Shown: positions 33,375 through 41,416 of the stretch, piece after piece
Layout: each line of letters begins with the position of its first letter
How positions within the stretch are numbered: the stretch's first letter is position 1
Assembly (NCBI GenBank): GCA_964569385.1
Contig: CAZMUM010000020.1
Span: 25,704 to 89,703, forward strand
Source: JAADHX01 sp964569385
Lineage (GTDB): Bacteria; Actinomycetota; Acidimicrobiia; Acidimicrobiales; Poriferisodalaceae
DNA: 64,000 bases
Direction of reading: 5' to 3'
Translations under genes and position numbers: made by a program
The notes under the pieces: model-generated
Seen by the model: only the letters and a program-made list of their open reading frames with translations
Told to the model about the DNA's origin: nothing
The model's database searches: none

Positions 33375-35650
33375 CTCATCAAGCTCCGGGGGTTGAGCCT
33401 CCGGCGGATCTTGTCGCCCGCATCGCCGCGGTCGTACAGAGTTGAGATGATTTCGTCGCCGAGCTCGCGTAACGATTCGATCTCGGAGTCGGTCGGTTCC
33501 GCGGCGCCGTATTGCGAGTCATCGGTTGATGTTGCGAGTGCGTCGAGCTTCACCGATGGAACCCACGCATCGACTCTGAGCCGATCGATGAACTCGCGGC
33601 GGGTTTCGTGGGGCTTGATCATCCGGCCGTGGGAGCTGTATTCGTTGGTGACGTCTCGCCAGATTTCGAAGACGCGAGCTCGGGAGTCGGCGGCGGCACC
33701 GTGCCGACGTCGGCGCCGCAGAGCTACGAGCGCTGGCAGTCCAAACCACCAGCCGAGGCAGAGCATTAGCACAACGGCGACGATCGACAGCAAAGGGACA
33801 AGCCAACTTGGGACGCCACCGCCGTCACCGGTGGCTGCTCCGTCGGCAGTCTCGTCTTGGTTGAGGTCGAGTAGGTTGTCGTCGACGTCGAGGGTGGTCG
33901 ATGGGAGGGCCAGCTGGCCGCCTTCGTTGACCTCTTCGTCGTCGGGAGCCGTTTCGAATCCACCCGCTTGCGCGGGCTGGACGTCTGTCCAGGCGACAGC
34001 TTGTGGCGATCCGCGACCAGGTGTCGGCTCGAACGACACCCATGATCCGTCGATCCAGACTTCAGGCCAGGCGTGATAGTAGGTGCCGCGAACAATAAAC
34101 TCGTCGCCAACCCGTTCGCCTGGCGTGAACCCGACGGCCACACGGGTTGGAAGGCCTATGGATCGGGCCATTACTGCATATGTGCCTGCGAACTGTTCGC
34201 AATATCCGACTCGCTCGTCGAATACGAACGTCTCGAGTCGATCGTTGTCGTGACCGGGGTTCACGTCGATGCTGTATGTAAAGTTGTCTTGGAAGAACTG
34301 CTGAAGCGCCAGCGCCCTGTCGAAGTTCGTCGACAGATCGGCCGTGAGTTCTCGAGCTAGACCGGTAACCCGCGAGCTGACATCGGTGGGGAGCGCGGTG
34401 TAGCGGATGCGGATGTCGTCGGGGATGAACCCAGACGCGGCGCGCAACGATGCCGGTGTGTAGGTGGGAATAATCGCCCGGACCGAGTATTGGGTGCCAG
34501 GCGTGGTTCGTCCGCTGGCGGTGACCAGACTCGATGATTCGTCGTCCCACGAGGCGTCGATGCCGCTCACCGAGACAGCCTCGTATGGGGTCGGCAACCA
34601 AATGTCGCCAAGGTTGGTGATGGTGATGTCGGCTTGAATGATCACACCCTGGGACGAGTCTGGTTTGGACAGGGTGCCCTGGGCTGAGGTGTAGGTGTAC
34701 TTGGAGCCCCATACTCCGTTCTCGTACGAATCGAGCGAGGTTGTTCGCCAATAGGCACCAGTCTCGAGATCGGTTTTGACCCGGAACAACTCGACGTCAG
34801 ACTGCTGAACCAGCCGGCCTCTGGCATCGACGAGCGGCGACAATGTGACCCGCGAGCCGCCGCTACCGTCGAGGTTCTTCCAGTCGATGACGGGTTCGCC
34901 CCCGACTCCGGGCAGGAGTGGTCCCGCTACGACACCCAAGAGCAGAGCTGCTGCGACGATGGCCACTCCAGCTCGTAACTGCACAAGAGGTTGCGACGAG
35001 GATGCCCTGCCCACAGGAACCGCGGCCGACAGAGGGAATGCAATGCGCGAAGCCAGAAGAAACAGACCAGCCGCAGCTAGAAAGCCTGCTGTGGTGAGCA
35101 CCCGACCATCGTCGACGCCGAGCAACGCCGTGAACACGAAGATGGTCGTCGCTGGCAGCAGAGCTTCGAGGACGGTTCTAACTCTGAACGCGGCCATGTC
35201 TGAGATCGTGGCCACAACCCACATCACGACCATGAGTGCTACAACAAAACCTTCGAGGGCGGGAGCGGGAGCTTTGACGACGGCAAACTCGTCCCATGCC
35301 AAACTCATGTGGTCGCCGAGAGCACGCCAGGTGTCGGCCGTGGGGATGAGCGCTGCGGTGGTTGAGCCGTAACGAGCGTTGGCAATGAAGAACACCATGA
35401 TGACCATGGACGTGACCACCGAGACCAACATGCTAAGCCGTGCCCTGCGCATCAGCCAGGCCAGGAGGTGGGCAGCCCCGAGTGAGATCGCCGTGGGGCC
35501 GAAATAGTCCCATGAATCGAAAAGTCGGCGCAAGCCGAACACGACCGCGATATTGACCAGCACGACGGCGAATTCGGTGAGGCTGAGTGGCCAACCGCTG
35601 ACCTCGCGGACCGGTCGGGGGCGGTTCATGATTCGTGAGGTGTCACTCAT
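33371..35650 (-). CDS. TgpA-family transglutaminase-like membrane protein
   Basis: 759 residues from ATG 35650, which follows the DUF58 stop by one base; a longer frame is open upstream. About six to seven N-terminal membrane helices, then an extracytoplasmic transglutaminase-like domain with GYCEQFAGTYAVMARSIGLP (Cys), YYHAWPEVWIDGSW (His) and FEPTPGRG, a linker, a further helix (WLVPLLSIVAVVLMLCLGWW) and a cytoplasmic DUF4129-like tail. Third gene of a conserved moxR-DUF58-tgpA operon, thought to act on cell-envelope proteins or peptidoglycan. Confidence 0.9.
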   Translation of the reverse strand: MSDTSRIMNRPRPVREVSGWPLSLTEFAVVLVNIAVVFGLRRLFDSWDYFGPTAISLGAAHLLAWLMRRARLSMLVSVVTSMVIMVFFIANARYGSTTAALIPTADTWRALGDHMSLAWDEFAVVKAPAPALEGFVVALMVVMWVVATISDMAAFRVRTVLEALLPATTIFVFTALLGVDDGRVLTTAGFLAAAGLFLLASRIAFPLSAAVPVGRASSSQPLVQLRAGVAIVAAALLLGVVAGPLLPGVGGEPVIDWKNLDGSGGSRVTLSPLVDARGRLVQQSDVELFRVKTDLETGAYWRTTSLDSYENGVWGSKYTYTSAQGTLSKPDSSQGVIIQADITITNLGDIWLPTPYEAVSVSGIDASWDDESSSLVTASGRTTPGTQYSVRAIIPTYTPASLRAASGFIPDDIRIRYTALPTDVSSRVTGLARELTADLSTNFDRALALQQFFQDNFTYSIDVNPGHDNDRLETFVFDERVGYCEQFAGTYAVMARSIGLPTRVAVGFTPGERVGDEFIVRGTYYHAWPEVWIDGSWVSFEPTPGRGSPQAVAWTDVQPAQAGGFETAPDDEEVNEGGQLALPSTTLDVDDNLLDLNQDETADGAATGDGGGVPSWLVPLLSIVAVVLMLCLGWWFGLPALVALRRRRRHGAAADSRARVFEIWRDVTNEYSSHGRMIKPHETRREFIDRLRVDAWVPSVKLDALATSTDDSQYGAAEPTDSEIESLRELGDEIISTLYDRGDAGDKIRRRLNPRSLMS

Positions 35651-35651
35651 T

Positions 35652-36836
35652 TCAGACCCATGCTGTAGATTTCCGGCGTCCGCGTGCTGCCGCCCAGCCG
35701 TCGACGAACGCGGTTGCGTCGTTGGCATTGATGACTGTTACCCCCGGAACTGGTTGGGAGACGACGTCGTCGCGGGGCGCAGTGTTGCAGGCCACGACTG
35801 TGACGCTCGGGTACCTGAGCCTCAGACGAATCGATTCGTCGATCTCGCTTTGTGTTGGCGTGGCCAACACAATAACTAGTGCTCCGCCACCTGAACCTTG
35901 CAGTAAGGACGACAGCGCCGCCTTCAGTGTGCCTGCCGGTGTTGTCTTGACGATGGCGAGGAACTCAAGCATGGAATCGAGGTGAAGACCCCCGGCCGCC
36001 CCTCCAGAGTCGCCACCGGCTGTGGTGATGAGGCGTGTCAGGTCGCGTCGTCGCGAGCTTGCAGCCAGCAGGCTGGCGGCCACCTCTACCGCTAGCTCGA
36101 ACGGCTGATCGTCTTGGGTGCGGCGGCGATTATCTAGCATGACCGTGAGCCGCCCGTTCCAGGGAAGTTCCTGCTGGCGGACCATGAGTTCGCCGTGACG
36201 AGCCGTCGACCGCCAATGGACCCGACGCAGATCGTCGCCGACTGTGTACTGGCGAAGGGCGTAGAAATCGTCGCCGGTTCGGCCGAGCGCGTCGGGGCTC
36301 GGCGCCGCGCCTGCGATTTCGTCGCCGGTGGTGAACGGCACTGGCACGATGTCGTGCAGTTTTGGGAAAACGGTGAGACGGTTGGCACTAGCTGCCGACA
36401 CGTTGAGTTTGGCCAGTCCGAACGAATCGGTGACTTGAATGTCGAGCGGGCCGACGGTCAAGATGCCGCGGCGCGTCTTGGGGAGTTGGTAGGCAGCGCC
36501 AGCCTTTTCGCCGCCGTAGAGAGGGCCAAGAATCACGTGAGCGCCGCTTGTTCCCTGGACTGGGTCGAGCAGGTGGAGTAGCGGCGTGCGTCCGCCTCGA
36601 TTCGTGACTGCCAAATCGACTCTGGCTGGCTCGCCAGCGTGCAGACGCGATGGTTGGATCTTTCGAGCTACTCCAAGCCGTAGCCGTGAACTAGCAACTG
36701 AGAGCGCGGCGACAGCAACGAGTGCCACCAGCGCAGCGCCGAGAACGTACAGCTCCCAGATAGAGAAGATGCGTCCTGCCAGCACCAGGGCGGCGCCGAC
36801 TACGGTCAGCAAGACACCCTGGCGGGTTAGCCGCAT
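35652..36836 (-). CDS. DUF58 protein
   Basis: 394 residues. Two N-terminal membrane helices (LLTVVGAALVLAGRIFSIW and LYVLGAALVALVAVAAL), a beta-rich region, then the DUF58 core DDLRRVHWRSTARHGELMVRQQ and a von Willebrand A-like part (RLTVMLDNRR with the MIDAS-like DxxxR). DUF58 proteins act with MoxR ATPases. It follows moxR by 5 nt. Confidence 0.92.
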   Translation of the reverse strand: MRLTRQGVLLTVVGAALVLAGRIFSIWELYVLGAALVALVAVAALSVASSRLRLGVARKIQPSRLHAGEPARVDLAVTNRGGRTPLLHLLDPVQGTSGAHVILGPLYGGEKAGAAYQLPKTRRGILTVGPLDIQVTDSFGLAKLNVSAASANRLTVFPKLHDIVPVPFTTGDEIAGAAPSPDALGRTGDDFYALRQYTVGDDLRRVHWRSTARHGELMVRQQELPWNGRLTVMLDNRRRTQDDQPFELAVEVAASLLAASSRRRDLTRLITTAGGDSGGAAGGLHLDSMLEFLAIVKTTPAGTLKAALSSLLQGSGGGALVIVLATPTQSEIDESIRLRLRYPSVTVVACNTAPRDDVVSQPVPGVTVINANDATAFVDGWAAARGRRKSTAWV

Positions 36837-36841
36837 AAGAG

Positions 36842-37813
36842 TTACGCGTCGTGGCCGGTCGGGACCGGCACCGCGTCGGCTATGTCGTTGATGACCGCGG
36901 AAACCGAACGTCCTTGTAGCTGGGCGTCCGAGGTCAGAGCGAGCCGGTGGCTCAGAACCACGTCGGCCAACTCTTTGATGTCATCGGGGACTACGTGGTC
37001 TCGGCCTCGCGAAGCAGCAAGGGCTCTTGACGCGCTCTGAAGCGCAACGGTGGCTCGGGGCGATACTCCTAAAGCCACGGCACTGTGCTGACGTGATGCG
37101 TCAGCCAAGGCCACGATGTATCCCTTGATTGAAGGGGCAACGTGCACGCCGCGGGCCGCGTCGATCATCGAAGACACTGTCGCGGCGTCGATGACCGATG
37201 AGATTTCGACCCGAATCTGGCCGTGACCATCGAGGATCTCGATAGCTGCGTCGCGGTCTGGGTATCCGACCGATACCCGCATCAAGAACCGGTCGAGCTG
37301 TGAGTCTGGTAGTGGATAGGTGCCCTCGTGCTCCATCGGGTTCTGCGTCGCCAGCACCATGAAGGGTTGTTCGAGCTGATGGGATGTGCCGTCGATGGTG
37401 ACCTGGCGCTCTTCCATAGCTTCGAGCAGTGCGGCCTGAGTTTTTGGCGAGGCTCGGTTGATTTCGTCGCCGAGAACAATGTTGGCAAATATCGGGCCAG
37501 GCTGAAACTCGAACTGGTGCTGTTCTCGTTGCCAGATGCCCACGCCCGTTACATCGCTTGGCAGGACGTCAGGGGTGAACTGCACCCGTCCGAACTTGCA
37601 GTCGATTGAGGTTGCGAGGGCCTTGGCCAGGCTGGTTTTCCCCACTCCGGGCACATCTTCGACCAACAGGTGGCCCTCGGCCATGAGGCAAAGGACCGAT
37701 CGTTCGATCACCAGGCGTTTGCCTCTGATGACCTTCTCGATATTGTCGACTATTCGATCGAAATGATCGGCGAATGTCGTAGCGGGCGCGGGCGACGTCG
37801 TGAGGTCGGTCAC
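36842..37813 (-). CDS. MoxR-family AAA+ ATPase
   Basis: 323 residues if GTG 37813 is used (MTDLTTSPAP); ATG 37852 would add 13 residues but would overlap the divergent ROK start. Walker A EDVPGVGKTSLAKALA, Walker B IVLGDEINRASPKTQAALLEAM, sensor 1 VLATQNPMEHEGTYPLPDSQLDRFLMR, and GVSPRATVALQSASRALAA sensor 2. A chaperone-like ATPase for the DUF58/TgpA partners. Its TAGGCT box (37822-37827) lies 8 nt from GTG 37813, which supports that start. Confidence 0.93.
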   Translation of the reverse strand: MTDLTTSPAPATTFADHFDRIVDNIEKVIRGKRLVIERSVLCLMAEGHLLVEDVPGVGKTSLAKALATSIDCKFGRVQFTPDVLPSDVTGVGIWQREQHQFEFQPGPIFANIVLGDEINRASPKTQAALLEAMEERQVTIDGTSHQLEQPFMVLATQNPMEHEGTYPLPDSQLDRFLMRVSVGYPDRDAAIEILDGHGQIRVEISSVIDAATVSSMIDAARGVHVAPSIKGYIVALADASRQHSAVALGVSPRATVALQSASRALAASRGRDHVVPDDIKELADVVLSHRLALTSDAQLQGRSVSAVINDIADAVPVPTGHDA

Positions 37814-37821
37814 AGCGTTGG

Positions 37822-37831
37822 AGCCTAGAGT
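37822..37831. promoter_or_regulatory. Overlapping divergent -10 boxes of moxR and the ROK gene
   Basis: AGCCTA (37822-37827), read as TAGGCT on the minus strand, is 8 nt from the moxR GTG 37813. TAGAGT (37826-37831) on the plus strand is 8 nt from the ROK ATG 37840. The hexamers share two bases, so only one polymerase should bind at a time. Confidence 0.45.
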
Positions 37832-37839
37832 ACGTAGCA

Positions 37840-38832
37840 ATGTTTCCCGCATCGGCCTCCGATCAAGCTGATCAACTAGTTAACCCATCGGCGCACCAAC
37901 TTCGTTCCCCGAATGCGAGTGTGATTGCGATCGACATCGGCGGAACCAAGATCGAGTGTGGCGTTGTGGCTGGCGACGGCCGGGTCACTATTCGTCGCCG
38001 AGTTCTCACCGGTGGCGGCACCGAGGAGGATCTCTTCGAGCTGGTCGCCTCCACCGCCGAACGGGTGCGAGACGAAGCTGCGTCCCTGGCCGGTGCGACG
38101 ACTCCTGTCATGTGCGGGGTTGGATGTGGCGGGCCCATGGACATGCGCGCCGACACGGTTTCGCCACTGAACATTGCCCAGTGGGATGACTTCCCGCTGC
38201 GCTCGCGGCTGGAAGCCAGGCTCGGACTGCCTACCCATGTTGACAACGACGCTAAGGCTCTCACCTTGGCCGAAGGCTGGATTGGTGCCGCAGTTGGTGA
38301 GCCCAACTTCTTGGCGATGGTCGTTTCGACCGGTGTTGGGGCCGGCATCGTGAGCGATGGCCGGCTTCTCGACGGCAGGAGCGGCAATTCTGGCCATATA
38401 GGCCACGTGGTTGTGGTTCCAGATGGACGTCTGCATGCCGGTATAGCGGGCACCCTTGAAGGGGAGGCATCAGGTACGGCGATAGCCGCGCATACGGGCC
38501 GACCTGCCAAAGACGCATCCGTTGAATGGCAGATTCGCACCGGGAAGCTGGTTGGACGCGCGGTGGGCAGCGTTTGCAATCTTCTCGACATGAAGTTGGC
38601 TGTAGTGGCCGGTTCTGTTGCGCTCGGTTTCGGCGCCGTGTTCTTCGATGCGGCCAATGATGAGCTTGGGCGCGTTGCGCTTCTCGACCACAGCCTCGGC
38701 GCCAGAATCGTTCCGGCAGGTCTGGGGTCAGACGGGCCGCTCGTTGGTGCCGCTGCGGTTGCCTGGTATCGCTCGGGATATCGCCTAGGCGATCTTCAGT
38801 TGCCAACCCATTCGCGCAGCGGCGGCCACTAG
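37840..38832 (+). CDS. ROK-family protein lacking zinc-site cysteines
   Basis: 330 residues from ATG 37840, or 303 from GTG 37921 (which starts directly at VIAIDIGGTKIECGVV). ASKHA motifs: DIGGTK phosphate loop, VDNDAKALTLAEGWIG with the catalytic Asp, VVSTGVGAGIVSDGR. Where the family has HxCxCGxxGCxE it reads GRLHAGIAGTLEGEASG, so all zinc cysteines are gone. It may still be a sugar kinase of the cysteine-poor type; specificity unknown. Its stop overlaps the convergent SRPBCC gene. Confidence 0.82.
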   Translation: MFPASASDQADQLVNPSAHQLRSPNASVIAIDIGGTKIECGVVAGDGRVTIRRRVLTGGGTEEDLFELVASTAERVRDEAASLAGATTPVMCGVGCGGPMDMRADTVSPLNIAQWDDFPLRSRLEARLGLPTHVDNDAKALTLAEGWIGAAVGEPNFLAMVVSTGVGAGIVSDGRLLDGRSGNSGHIGHVVVVPDGRLHAGIAGTLEGEASGTAIAAHTGRPAKDASVEWQIRTGKLVGRAVGSVCNLLDMKLAVVAGSVALGFGAVFFDAANDELGRVALLDHSLGARIVPAGLGSDGPLVGAAAVAWYRSGYRLGDLQLPTHSRSGGH

Positions 38833-39317
38833 CGTTCGGTGATTGTGTCGCTCTGCGGCTCAGCGAGGGCTGATGCGGCGGCTGCGATCGCATCGAGAGT
38901 GGTTCGCATGCCACGGTTGAGGCGGTCTCTGCGTGCGGCCACGAGCTGAAGTTGACGTTCGCGACCGTGTCTGTCGAGGATCGGTTGCCAGCCCGTGGTG
39001 TTGCGATCCCATGCTTGGCTAAGAACAGTCCACGCGAAGTCCACGGGAGGCTCCGCGGTGACTACTTCGCACGCCATGTCCCACTCCCACTCCCACTCCC
39101 ACTCCTGACCGGTTGCGATGTTCTGTTCGTAGTTCGTGCCAACGAACGTGCTACCGACTTCACCGGGGATTCCGCTGGTCCACGCCGACCGCAAGCACTC
39201 AGGACTCCACTCGCCCATCCGGGTGACGTCTGAAATCATCGCATAGACAGCCAACGGGACTGCCTCAACCAACACAGATTCCTGGAGCTCGATCGTGTGA
39301 AACGGAAGTGACGCCAC
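38829..39317 (-). CDS. SRPBCC-family protein with a (GluTrp) repeat
   Basis: 162 residues. N-terminal START-like motif VLVEAVPLAVYAMISDVTRMGEWSPE and C-terminal helix NRGMRTTLDAIAAAASALAE fit the SRPBCC (polyketide cyclase) family. The middle contains EWEWEWEWD, coded by a 6-bp tandem repeat at 39079-39105, in place of the usual beta strand region; the segment after it (QPILDRHGRERQLQ) fits the fold poorly and could carry compensating frameshifts. Possibly a damaged gene. Confidence 0.65.
   Translation of the reverse strand: MASLPFHTIELQESVLVEAVPLAVYAMISDVTRMGEWSPECLRSAWTSGIPGEVGSTFVGTNYEQNIATGQEWEWEWEWDMACEVVTAEPPVDFAWTVLSQAWDRNTTGWQPILDRHGRERQLQLVAARRDRLNRGMRTTLDAIAAAASALAEPQSDTITER
39079..39105. 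repeat. 6-bp tandem repeat (CCCACT type)
   Basis: Four and a half tandem units of TCCCAC inside the SRPBCC gene, coding EW dipeptides on the minus strand. A slippage-prone site that changes length in multiples of two residues without shifting the frame. Confidence 0.8.
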
Positions 39318-39442
39318 TGGAAGAAACTCTAGTCCTATCCTCGATCGCGGGCGCTAGAAGATACGTAACATGGGGCTTGTTTGATGGCCCCGCGTCGGGC
39401 CTGTTCAGTGCACGCGACCGAGTTTTGGGCACTCACGGGTCC

Positions 39443-39628
39443 TCAGATCGAGATGATCTCCACCGACGTGTCGAGGATGCCCCGCAGTGGTGTGAGTTCG
39501 CCTACTGGAACGCCGTTTCGGGTAACCACGAACGATTCCCCCTGGTCGAGGCGAAGCATGATTTCTCCGCTGCCATTGCGAAGCTCTCGCTGTGTGTGGG
39601 GCGGCCGGTCCTGCGGGAGCTGTCTGGG
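39443..39628 (-). pseudogene. Phd/YefM antitoxin core fused to a PIN-toxin N-terminus, decayed
   Basis: Reading on in the same frame after the TGA of the FAD oxidoreductase gives QRELRNGSGEIMLRLDQGES, then FVVTRNGVPVGELTPLR, a textbook Phd/YefM antitoxin core. It runs straight into GILDTSVEIISI and a stop, which looks like the first beta strand of a PIN (VapC) toxin (ILDTSV). No start codon exists between the upstream stop and the antitoxin core. Most simply, a toxin-antitoxin pair lost its antitoxin start, the gene junction and the toxin body. Bases 39318-39442 hold nothing recognisable. Confidence 0.7.
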
Positions 39629-40858
39629 TCAGTTGAGTTTGGCGACGTTGGCTATGCGGTCTTCTGCCATCGAGGCAACCATGGACGCTTCGTCGGGATA
39701 CGCGGCAGGATCTACCCGATCGAGGCGGAAAGGGGTTGGGTCGGTAAACGGTGTTTCCTCCATTATGAGTTGAGCCACAAGTTTGCCCATGCCAGGTGCG
39801 TGCGTAATCCCAGACTCGTTGTCGCCGGCGAGAGCCCATAGCCCCTCGATGCCTGGCACTGCACCAACGTAAAGCCCTCCATCAACGGTGTAGACCGGGA
39901 TGCCTTGGATGGTTTCGGCAGTGGCACGCCCCGAGAGGGCGGGGAAGACTTCAGCGATCTTCTCCTGATGCGCATGTTGGGCATCGAGCAGCACCGACGA
40001 GACGGGGCGCCCGTACTCAAACTCAAGTCCGTCTTCGGTCAGCGCCGACAGGAGTCGATATGCGAAGCTTCCACCCCATGAGAACGCGCCTTGCAACTCG
40101 CGTAGCCACAGGTTGAGTTCGAGGCACTGAACCGTCGCCATGAGCGGGGACAGGCCTGCTGGTTCGGATACGAAGCGGGTTGCAACCATCGGTATGAGCG
40201 GGAGGCGACGATCGACTGACTCCAGAAGCGTTTGAGTCCACGTCCCGGCCGCGAACACGATGGTCGACGCGTCGATGGTCCCTTCGTTTGTCTCGACTCC
40301 GGTGACAGCGCCATCGACGATTCGCACACCCGTTGCTGGTGTTCGCCAGTGGAACTGCACGCCCGCATCTTCGAGACGAGCGACAATTTCCTGCTGTGCT
40401 AGCGCGGTGGTGAGCTGGATTCCTTCTGGCATGTACACGCCACCGACGACGGCTGCCGGGTCGACTGTTCCCAGCATCACCTCTGTGACACCGTCGGAGT
40501 CGAGCAAGCGCGTGCCGGGGGCTGCTTGGGGATGGGCCAAGATGCCGTCGGCCAGAGTGTCCAGCGAAGTCTGGGTGAGGGCAAGCACCAAGTTCCCGTT
40601 GCCGGCGTATTCGAGATCTGCTCCGGACTCGTGCAGATGGCGGTAGAACGCGAGACCATAATCTTGTAGTGGGATTGTGGATGCACCGAGGCGACGGTTG
40701 TGGTCAGCGCCAAAACGGGCCACGAAACCGGCACCGGCCGGTGTTGTTCCGCTCAGCGGCTCACTGGCATCGATGACGATGACGTCACGCGCGCCGCCCT
40801 CGACCAGGTGGAGTGCGGCGCAAGCGCCCATGATACCGGCGCCAATGATGCAGATCAC
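39629..40858 (-). CDS. FAD-dependent amino-acid-oxidase-type oxidoreductase
   Basis: 409 residues. Rossmann FAD-binding start MICIIGAGIMGACAALHLVEGG with VVIDA-like acidic end (VIVIDASEPLSG), TPAGAGFVARFG, a DAO core with EGIQLTTALAQQEIVARLEDAG, and C-terminal GIEGLWALAGDNESGITHAPGMGKLVAQLI. It oxidises an amine or amino acid with FAD; substrate not readable. It is followed on the same strand by the antitoxin fossil and preceded by the damaged dehalogenase gene (6 bp spacing). Confidence 0.88.
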   Translation of the reverse strand: MICIIGAGIMGACAALHLVEGGARDVIVIDASEPLSGTTPAGAGFVARFGADHNRRLGASTIPLQDYGLAFYRHLHESGADLEYAGNGNLVLALTQTSLDTLADGILAHPQAAPGTRLLDSDGVTEVMLGTVDPAAVVGGVYMPEGIQLTTALAQQEIVARLEDAGVQFHWRTPATGVRIVDGAVTGVETNEGTIDASTIVFAAGTWTQTLLESVDRRLPLIPMVATRFVSEPAGLSPLMATVQCLELNLWLRELQGAFSWGGSFAYRLLSALTEDGLEFEYGRPVSSVLLDAQHAHQEKIAEVFPALSGRATAETIQGIPVYTVDGGLYVGAVPGIEGLWALAGDNESGITHAPGMGKLVAQLIMEETPFTDPTPFRLDRVDPAAYPDEASMVASMAEDRIANVAKLN

Positions 40859-40864
40859 GACGCG

Positions 40865-41377
40865 TCAACCAGCAGTGTTCTCGGTGGCATCAATGATGAT
40901 TTGAGCGAGTTGTGGCGCGGCGTCCTCTTGGAAGAAGTGGTGGGCGTTGGCGACCGTCACGTGTGGTTGTCCGAGTGCGCCCGGTACCAACTTCAGGAAC
41001 GGTTTGTCGCCACCAGCGGTGACGGGGTCGCTGTCGCTGAAGCAGGTGATGAACGGCCTATGCCACTGCTTGAAAACGTCCCAAGCTGCATTGTTGGCCG
41101 CGGTGGCCGGGTCATCTGGCCGAGTCGGGACGAGCGACGGAAGGATGCGAGCACCCTCGGTATAACTGTCGTCGGGGAACGGGGCGTCATAGGCGGCGAT
41201 CTCGGCGGTTGTGAGTTCGGTGATGATGGCTGCTTGCATCCACGCCACCTGACGCTCATAGGAGTAGTCGGTCTTCTCGGTTGGTTTGCCGCTCTTGCCG
41301 AACCCGACGAGGTTGGGAGCGAACCGATAACCAGGAAGATCAGCGAAGCGCTCACCTGGCGTACGCAGTTTGTTCAT
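40865..41377 (-). pseudogene. Haloalkane dehalogenase with two internal deletions, nucleophile missing
   Basis: 170 residues instead of ~300. The start (LRTPGERFADLPGYRFAPN) is typical of haloalkane dehalogenases, then jumps to LVGFGKSGKPTEKTDYSYER, then from WMQAAI to ITELTTAEIAAYDAPFPDDSY, and ends with FSDSDPVTAGGD and HHFFQEDAAPQLAQII. Missing are the HGEPTWSYLY oxyanion region and the DWGG nucleophile elbow. The frame is kept through both joins. Catalytic His is present. It cannot hydrolyse haloalkanes by the normal mechanism. Either a pseudogene or a shortened protein of new function. Confidence 0.75.
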
Positions 41378-41416
41378 GGAGTGGTCCTTTGAGCGGGTCA
41401 GATCGTCTGTGTCGGC

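Noticed and set aside
39308..39841. 177-codon plus-strand open frame
   Set aside because: It is antisense to the end of the FAD oxidoreductase and the antitoxin fossil, which carry the recognisable protein signal.
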